Of a DNA stretch of 64,000 nt, positions 56,807 through 64,000 are shown piece by piece. Made by a program: the position numbers and the translations under genes. A model generated the notes under the pieces. That model made no database searches. It saw nothing but the letters and a program-made list of their open reading frames with translations, and was not told the DNA's origin. The stretch's first letter is position 1, and every line of letters begins with the position of its first letter. Origin of the DNA: Aselliscus stoliczkanus (Eukaryota > Chordata > Mammalia > Chiroptera > Hipposideridae); contig CM066737.1 in NCBI GenBank assembly GCA_033961575.1, positions 59,726,771-59,790,770 of the forward strand, in the 5' to 3' direction.

Positions 56807-58988
56807 GTCTTTAACATTTGCCATTCTAATTATGTCTTGGCGTACGTCTGTCTGGGTTCATCTTGTCTAGGACTCTCTGTACTTCCTGGACTTCTATATC
56901 TATTTCCTTCACCAGGTTATGAAAGTTTTCAGTCAAATAGGTTCTCAATCCCTTGCTTTCTCTCTTCTACTTCTGGTACCCCTATAATGAAATTGTTGTT
57001 ACTCTTGCTGTTCTCTTAAACTATACTGAATTTTTTTTATTCTTTTTTCTTTTTGTTGTTCTGATTTGGTGTTTTCTGTTACCTTAACTTCTAAATTGCT
57101 GATTCAGTCCTCTGCTTCATCTAGTCTGCTGGTGATTCCTTCTAGGGCATTCTTCATTTCAGTTATTTTTTTGTCACTTCTGACTAGTTTTTTTTTATAG
57201 TGTCTGTGTCCTATTTTATGCTTGCTATCTGTTGAAGTTCTCACTAAGTTCCTTGAACACCCTTATAATCATTGTTTGAACTCTGTATCTGGTACATTGC
57301 TTGGCATTACTTTGTTTAGTTCTGTTTCTGGAGTTTTTTCCTGTTCTTTCGTGTGGAACATATTTCTTTGTTTCCTCATTTTGGCTACCTTTCTGTTTGT
57401 TTCTATGTATTAGGTAGATCTGTTGTCTCTTAGTCTTGGCTGGGTGGCCTTATATAGTAGGTACCCTGTGGGGCCCGGCACAGTCTCCTTGGTCATCTGA
57501 GCTGGGTGCTCTGGAGTGTTCCTTGTGTGGGTTATGTGTGCCTTCCTGTTGTAGTTGAACCTTGATGCTATTGGCATGTCAGTGGGTGGGATTGACCCCC
57601 AGGCTGAGTGACTATGGATTTTGGCCACATCCACAGTTATGGGCTTCTGTGCAGGGAGCTTACCCCAATGAGTGGGTTTCACTTCAATGGGCTCTGGTGT
57701 CTATTGAGACAGCCCTTTAGTTGTGCCACTTGTGGGGCTAATTGGGTGGTTCTCTGCTGTGGTGTGAAGCCAACCTCCAAGTACGTTGATTCTGGGTCCT
57801 CTGGCAAGGCTCTCTGATGCATTCCCAGGTAACCCACTGCCTGTTACCAGCCAGGGTCTACCTGGTAGGACCTATAAAGTTATATACGGTTGTTTATTCC
57901 CTGTACTAACCCATGGGAGAAGCCACACTGCAAACTGAAGATGGCTGCTATCAGTACTGGGCCTGGAGTATCTCTACAAAAAAACCAGACACCCTGAGGC
58001 CTGCTGCCACTTGCCAGCTTCCTTCAAGATTCAGACCCTGATAAATCCTTGTGCAGTCAGGAGTTGGGTGAGCCAGGGTCTCAGAGAGTCAGTAGAGTGG
58101 GAAAAGTTGTGGTTACCAGGTTAATGAAGACTCTAGTTTGGTGCCAGTGCTGAGCTTGGACCTACTAACAAAAGTCTAAGAGCACACTGAGACCAGCTTC
58201 CACCTACCTGGGTTCTACAGACTCTGATAGTTTTTCAAGAAAGAGTGCCATGTAGATGGGATAGCTGCTCATGGAGATCGTGCCTCAGGTTTTGGGGGAG
58301 TTCAGTGAGGTTGGGTCCTAACAGGGTTCATCTGGCCAATCGAGTTCAGATTTGGCCATGTGGGGGAGGGCTCAACACAGGGAAGATGGTATCCACCTGC
58401 AAGCTGTATGAGAGGAGGAAGGACCCCATACATCAAAAATCATGACTATCTTCCGTGTTCTGAAGACACATACCTCAGTATTCCCCCCATATGCCTCCAA
58501 TACTCCCCAAATTACTGTCCCTCTGCCAGAGCCCAAAGTTAGTGCCTGTGAGTAAGAGAGTCTATGTGTGTGTCATTTAGGAGCATGTCTGGATTTCTTG
58601 CAGCCTCCTGTCTCACCTGAGTGGTCTGAATCCCCATGGTTTTGCACAGCCACATGTTGTGGAGTATCCTCTTCCTGACACCAGTACTCTGGACTGGGGA
58701 TGCTGGTGTGGGGCTGAGGTGTCTCACTCCTCCAGGGTAACCTCCATGGCCAAGATATCCCTTCTGGTTCTCAACTGCCATGCAGAGGTTTGGGGCCATC
58801 ATGTTTCACGTCTCCACCTCTCCTACCAGTCTTGACGTGGCTTCTTTATACCCTTAGTTATAAAACTGTTCCGCCAGTCTTCAGATGATTATCCAGGTTG
58901 ATTGTTCTATAATTTAGCTGTAATTTTAATGTATTCATGGAAAGAAGCATGCACAATGTTTATCTACTCTACCATCTTGGATCTCCTT

Positions 58989-59910
58989 CATCTGGAGCTA
59001 CTTTTTTCAATCTTAGAGCTTTACATAACCCTTTCTTGCATGCACTGTGAGTGCCTTTGTAGACAGATTCATAAATTCCTCTTGGTATAGAGAATACACG
59101 GAAGGCTGAGTGCACAACCTTGGACTAATACCTGAGTATTCAAATATCAGAAGATAGCTGGAACACAATCTGTGCAAAGGCAATCAGAGCCCTCAGATCC
59201 ATTCAACACTAAAAACATCTAGAGAATTGCAAAAATCTCACTGAGTTATACATTTATAAATTTAGTAATTTGTCATCCTCCCCTCTATTTTTGTATCTTT
59301 CATATATTTTGATCTATAACATTAAGATTGCTAGAGCAGCTTCTCTTTGATGTGTTGAGCTTCCTTTCAAGAATATGGTAAGCTAAATTTATCTTTGCAA
59401 AAATTGTATACATGTGTCTCTTTTATGAGGAGGTGGAGATCTTGGAGAAATCTTGGTTTTGATTTTGGTTTCTTTCCTGTCAAAAAAAGATAGCAGCAAC
59501 TGAATGCTGCAATATCTAAATTAAATCAACCTTGTGTCTTTCTGTTTCAAATGAACTCTCCAAAAGTGTAGATGAGGCAGTTCTATAGGTTACATTGCTG
59601 GCTTTCATATTATTAATCGTTTCTCTTAGCATATTAATTACTCTCTGTGTGGAGGATAATTGATGGTGGAAACTGTATTAATTCCTTTGTGCCATCCATC
59701 AAAAGACTATATAAACTAAGATAAGAGCTTCACATGGCTTCTTTTTATCCCTGGGGAAGGTCCCAGAATTTTAGCTTGCCAACACCTGCCTAACGATTTA
59801 TCTGGTGAAGTTTGTGGTCACAGGTCTACTCCTACTTTTCAGTAGCCCTTTGGCTTGAGCCTAACTGGCTACAGATAGAGCTTCTGAAGGGATCCAGGTT
59901 GTTGGGACTT
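58989..59910. other. No gene or repeat assigned
   Basis: Nothing recognised. Confidence 0.4.
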
Positions 59911-59925
59911 TAGACACAAATTCTT

Positions 59926-60027
59926 TTTTTTTTTTGAGGCAGTGTCACTGGCCCTCATATATGGGACCGAACTGGGGCCTCTGGCTTCCCAAGCCAGTGC
60001 TTAACCACCGCGCCACTCGGCCGGCCC
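59926..60027 (-). mobile_element. Short tRNA-derived SINE
   Basis: Poly-T, TGAGGCAGTGTCACTGGCCC, ending CGCGCCACTCGGCCGGCC. Target duplications TAGACACAAATTCTT (59911-59925) and TAGACACAATTTCTT (60028-60042) differ by one base, so it is fairly young. Confidence 0.93.
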
Positions 60028-60042
60028 TAGACACAATTTCTT

Positions 60043-60426
60043 AATGAAGTTGCAGAAGTTCATGAGATTAAGAAGTCGGGGGAATGGGGAAGTGGGTGTT
60101 TCATTTTCACTGGAGAGTCTATCTGACCTCTTTGGCCTCATCAAGCTAAAATGTTTCAGAGTCAAGCGACCAAAGTAAGTAAATGGAAAGTTTCCAAACA
60201 TGGGATTTTTGTGTGATTCTCTGAATAAAGTTATGCATGGGGGAAATACCCTAAAATTAAACCTTATTAGCTCTATGGTTTCCCCAGAGTCAATGCTTTT
60301 AGTTTGCTAGCATTCCATGAGTCCCTTAAGGTTGGTTAATTCAATTTTTTTCTGTGTTTGATTACACATATTGTTCCCTTGCTATGTATAAAACTATGAA
60401 AGGCTGATTAATGAAATATATATATA
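60043..60426. other. No gene or repeat assigned
   Basis: Nothing recognised. Confidence 0.4.
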
Positions 60427-60552
60427 GCAGGGGTGCCAAAAATGTATACACATGACATGTATTCATTTTTTTATTGGTATATATTGAGTATTACAATTTT
60501 AATACAGTTTTTTCCTTTCTTAAAATGTGTATACATTTTTTGGCACCCTCTG
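60427..60552. mobile_element. GGGTGCC-family MITE, short form
   Basis: The best-preserved copy: GCAGGGGTGCCAAAAATGTA on the left and TACATTTTTTGGCACCCTCTG on the right (CAGAGGGTGCCAAAAAATGT when reversed), with TA on both sides. About 126 bp, non-coding. Confidence 0.88.
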
Positions 60553-62280
60553 TATATATACATACACACACATATCTTTTTGGTGCTGCAGTAATAAATT
60601 TAATTTTGCAATATAATTCAGAACTGTAGGTTTTTTATAGTGTAGTTAATATAATGTGACATCTCTGCTATGAATACTAAAGACTATACGCTGTCTACAG
60701 TCCACATGGGCAGAATCTCAGTATATACTGAATCAAGTTAGGCATGTGAATTGTAAGTCACATGAAAAACCCATTAATGCTATATTAAGGAGACCATTTG
60801 GATTCTTTTTTCTTTTCTTTAGCAATGGTTTGTGCAAGCAGCCATCAAGTCTCTATTGAATCTCAGTGTTGTACAGCAGTCATATGAGTATTAACTTTTT
60901 CTTCTGAGGCATATCAGTCCAGTTATCTCACTTTGTTCAATGTGATATATTTGACAGATGTAATATTACATATTTTCTTTTATGTTTGCACCATGCCTAG
61001 ATTGGGGAAATGGCCTACTCATCTTAGGCTCAACCTGTTGAGTTCATGTTCAGTATTATTCCTTTAATTCTTGACTATAATACCTTCACACTTCATATAA
61101 ATCTATAGTTAAATGTGACTTCTATCAGGATGCAATAAATATTTGCTTCTATGGACTGCTGCTGTGAGGTAATATTCGGGCATTTCATAAAGTCAGCATG
61201 ATGGTTTTGTCTGAAGAACTGCATGTACTTAGCATTTTAATGTGCTTTAGTTAACTTTTCATTATTTATAGATATCCAGGGCTGGAAAGGACTTGAGAGG
61301 TCACACAGTCCACACTACAGCCACATCAGCCCTGTTTCTGCCTTGAAGTAGTACCACAAAGACTTCCAACTTATGAGGAGCTGATCTGTTTTCTTAACGA
61401 TCCTTGGTAAATGAGATTTCTGGCTTCCATAAATCACTCATTTCTGTAACTAATAATCTTTACTGTCAGGGAATTTTTCTTTGTGTTAAACAGGCTTGGC
61501 AAGTTTCTGGTAAAAGCAGCTCCTTTTAATCTGCCATAGTAGATATGGGGAATGGTTACTTTTTGGGGGAAAACAAAATAAAAACCCTGAACACAATTAC
61601 AAAAAAATGCTTAGCCCTCTCTTCTCTGATCCAAAGAATTTTAATTCTTCTCCACTTCTTATTTGAGTACACTTTAGTCACATTTATCATTATTTTCTAG
61701 ATGCTATTCAACCTCTTTATAGCTATTTAAAAATGCATATTCCAACATTGGACACAGTTCTCTGAGATTAATGTATGGGTGGGAAGGAATCCCATCTAAA
61801 AATCTCAATTTTGCAAAGCATTTTCCCGCTTTGACCAACCCCAAACTGCTTAAATCCAATTATATGCAGAAAAAAAAACAAGGTTTGCCATTATCACTTC
61901 TTGCTTCAGTCTTCCTCAATTCCAAATCTGTATATAGGCCTTTTTTTTCCATTTTAATTTTTAAAAACTCCTTCAGAAAAGAAAAAAATGCCTACACATT
62001 TTCTTAATGTATCCCATTTTGCACAATATTCAAATAACCCCTAGCTGTCTGCCAAGTCAGTGATTCAACAAGGACTTTTTGGCTCCAAACTATGTATATG
62101 GCACTGTGCTCAGTGTATCCCTATGCTGGCTTAAGTTGTATGGTTACCTCAAGGCTTGAATTTGGCTTCCAGTCTTGGCAAATTTTGACGTTAAGTTTGC
62201 TGCTGTGATCAGATGCCATTTTGGAGATATAGAGTATTTATATAGAGGCAGTACTATGTTTCACTGAATCTCTGTATATG
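60553..62280. other. No gene; weak traces of old repeats
   Basis: The stretch 61262-61330 (GGGCTGGAAAGGACTTGAGA) has the wording of an old MIR/L2-class repeat. Nothing else recognised. Confidence 0.4.
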
Positions 62281-62420
62281 AGAAATATAGGGTCATTTAT
62301 TAATTGATTTATTCAATATTTATTCAGCAAATATTCATTCAGCATATACTATATTCTAGGTGTGATTTAGGTGCTGTTATTCAATGGAGGACAAAAACAC
62401 ACATGCAACTTTCCCTCATG
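62281..62420 (+). mobile_element. Ancient mammalian interspersed repeat (class uncertain)
   Basis: CAATATTTATTCAGCAAATA, CATATACTATATTCTAGGTG, then CCCTCATGGATCTTTCAATT follow a well-known old mammalian repeat whose consensus reads like 'ATTTATTGAGCACCTACTA ... CCCTCATGGAGCTT'. Family not certain. Confidence 0.5.
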
Positions 62421-62586
62421 GATCTTTCAATTTAGTGGAGGAGGTAGATATTAGAGAATCACATAAATGAATGAATTTCAGAAGAATGAAAATATTGTAA
62501 AGGAAATGTGTAAGGTGTGAGAAGACGTGATTGTGGGACTTGATCTGTTAAAGAGGGGAGGGAAAGCTTCACTGACAAAAGAATTC

Positions 62587-62882
62587 ATTTTCTTTTAAAG
62601 ATTTTTTGGGGAATTGGGGAGAGGAACAGCATTGGGGGATCAGGGAAGGGGAACAGACAAGTTGCTGTCTCTTTGTTATTCAGTCTAGTTGTGGAGGACG
62701 TTGCTTCACTGACCCATGTTGGCATCGTCATTGCGCTGTCCCCGGATGAGGCAGATCGGTCACTGGCCTCTGGATGGTCACTAACCGCGGCTATTGGCAG
62801 CTCACGCTGGCTTCCAGCCGCTCACACTGGCTGCCGTCCACTCACTATAGCCTATGGCAGCCCACTGCAGCAGGGGCTGCAG
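62587..62882 (-). mobile_element. 5'-truncated long SINE
   Basis: The 3' body of the long SINE (AAGATTTTTTGGGGAATTGG onward) stops at GCAGCAGGGGCTGCAG, before the tRNA head. GACAAAAGAATTC at 62574-62586 and 62883-62895 is a perfect 13-bp target duplication. Confidence 0.92.
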
Positions 62883-62895
62883 GACAAAAGAATTC

Positions 62896-63106
62896 TTGAG
62901 TTGAGACCCAAAAGAAGAGCACGGGTGCACTAGATTTCCTCTAACTTCCATAATGACACTGTATCTACTCCAAAAGTCATTAAAGTTTTGGGGAGGAAGG
63001 TGGAGGTCAAATATAGAAGGTTAGAGCCAGGATGGTATTTGCATGTTATAACTGAAGATACAATAGAACTGGAGGGCCAGGAAGCAAGTAGAAAACCTGT
63101 AGACAA

Positions 63107-63110
<4 letters not shown>
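62896..63110. other. No gene or repeat assigned
   Basis: Nothing recognised. Confidence 0.4.

Positions 63111-63156
<46 letters not shown>
63111..63156. repeat. (TA)n microsatellite
   Basis: Uninterrupted TA run. Confidence 0.95.
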
Positions 63157-63158
<2 letters not shown>

Positions 63159-64000
63159 AAAATTTACCTGCCTGAGATGTTCAACCTGGAAGGAAAGATG
63201 AGGCAATTAAACACTGATAAATAGGTGTGAAGACCTGGAAGCAAGTATGCTTGGTGGTGGATTTGTGATGACTTTTTTTCTTCTTAATTGGTAGAGTTGA
63301 AAGTTGATATCACCTATCAATTTCAAAGAATGTGATTTTTGATAATGAAGTGATCCCATGATTTCTACTAGCTAGAATCCAACAGGATGATGGACTTATA
63401 GGTGAAAGATAAAGATAAATGGGTCTTAGAATGAATAAAATATTTGTTTAATGTTCTTTAGAGCATTACAACAGAGGGTTGAAGAAACAACTAATCAAAT
63501 ATGACTCTTTTCTCTTAGTATGTTAAATTTGAAAGTTGAATCATCAGTTGTGCAAGAAGATAGTGTGGAGAGTTACGTTTGGTAAACTGAATATCTAAAG
63601 TCAAATAGTACAAGAAGACAAAAGTTAGTTGTTACAAAATCTTTATAAAATATTCTCCTGAAACAGCAAAGCCTGAGAGGGGACATGACAAATCTAAATA
63701 AAATAGAAAAGTGAGACCAGATTCGTGAATTTTAGGAATGCCTATAAAGTGTGAATAAGGAAACCTGAGGACAAGGAATGCTTCTTTAGTTTGGACAACA
63801 TAGAGATATAACTCATTACCTAAAAATGTGATATAGAAAAGGCTTACAGATTTTTTTCTAAGGATTGGGACAAACTGTAGTTTTTTTTTCTTATTTTGAC
63901 TTCAGGATTGAATTCTATGTTTCCAGATTTAAAACTTTGTTTTTTAATTCTAAGCTATATCTTTTTATAAGCTTTTTCTTTAATTTAAACAATATTGAAA
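63157..64000. other. No gene or repeat assigned
   Basis: Nothing recognised up to the window edge. Confidence 0.4.

Larger units (their letters stand above)
47435..58988 (-). mobile_element. Second old L1, split by a younger L1
   Basis: Minus-strand L1. The 3' UTR and ORF2 C-terminus are at 47435-48240. An internal deletion then joins directly to the ORF2 start (48241-48562, FTFNVNGLKTPLKRHKRAEW). The ORF1 C-terminal part follows to 48848. After the younger L1 it resumes at 56793 with the rest of ORF1 (ANVKDKERIL wording) and a 5' UTR reaching about 58988, where the minus strand reads CCAAGATGGTAGAGTAGATA. All frames are broken. Confidence 0.8.

Overview
This window looks like gene-poor nuclear DNA of a placental mammal, most likely a bat. 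I see no functional protein-coding gene, tRNA, rRNA or CRISPR array. The reasons for a mammal are direct: long LINE-1 (L1) elements with recognisable ORF1, endonuclease and reverse-transcriptase remains, MIR and MER5-type fossils, and retrocopies of the mammalian genes SLTM and DUSP12. The bat assignment is inference. It rests on tRNA-derived SINEs whose heads read GGCCGGCCGAGTGGCGC or resemble Ves-type tandem tRNA units, and on at least four separate mariner/Tc1 families, because bats are the mammals best known for recent DNA-transposon activity. All long reading frames belong to dead mobile elements or retrocopies, or are simple-repeat artefacts.

Layout. 1-9.9 kb: ancient repeats, two L1 3' ends with inverted 5' segments, several SINEs, a (TTTA)n tract and three short inverted-repeat DNA elements. 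9.9-24.0 kb: one old minus-strand L1 that still has its 5' end, broken up by a stack of later insertions. These are SINEs, a mariner-type element that itself carries a SINE with a 260-bp microsatellite tail, an L1 3'-UTR piece with a MIR, a retrocopy of SLTM, a 1.28-kb mariner, and an unidentified retrocopy with an 18-bp target duplication. 24-32.5 kb: mostly unassigned sequence with an 81-bp tandem duplication, a hairpin, a DUSP12 retrocopy and nested hAT-type fossils. 32.5-37.6 kb: an old plus-strand L1 with two long SINEs. 38-40.2 kb: a 1.34-kb Hsmar1-like mariner, then a 568-bp derivative of another mariner family. 40.3-46.5 kb: unassigned sequence and an L1M-type 3' end. 46.5-59 kb: a second copy of the 568-bp element, then an old L1 split by a younger full-length L1 (7,944 bp, 14-bp target duplications). 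The younger L1 has a GC-rich 5' UTR built of about four ~197-bp monomers. 59-64 kb: unassigned sequence with SINEs, one small DNA element and microsatellites.

Nothing here works together as a pathway. What the window preserves is a readable order of insertions: older L1s first, then DNA elements, SINEs, retrocopies and a younger L1 landing inside them. I did not find a new biological system. The most interesting items are the monomer-type L1 promoter, the Hsmar1-like mariner, a mariner and its 81-bp deletion derivative in the same window, and a SINE group whose members share one 3' module ending in a polyadenylation signal.
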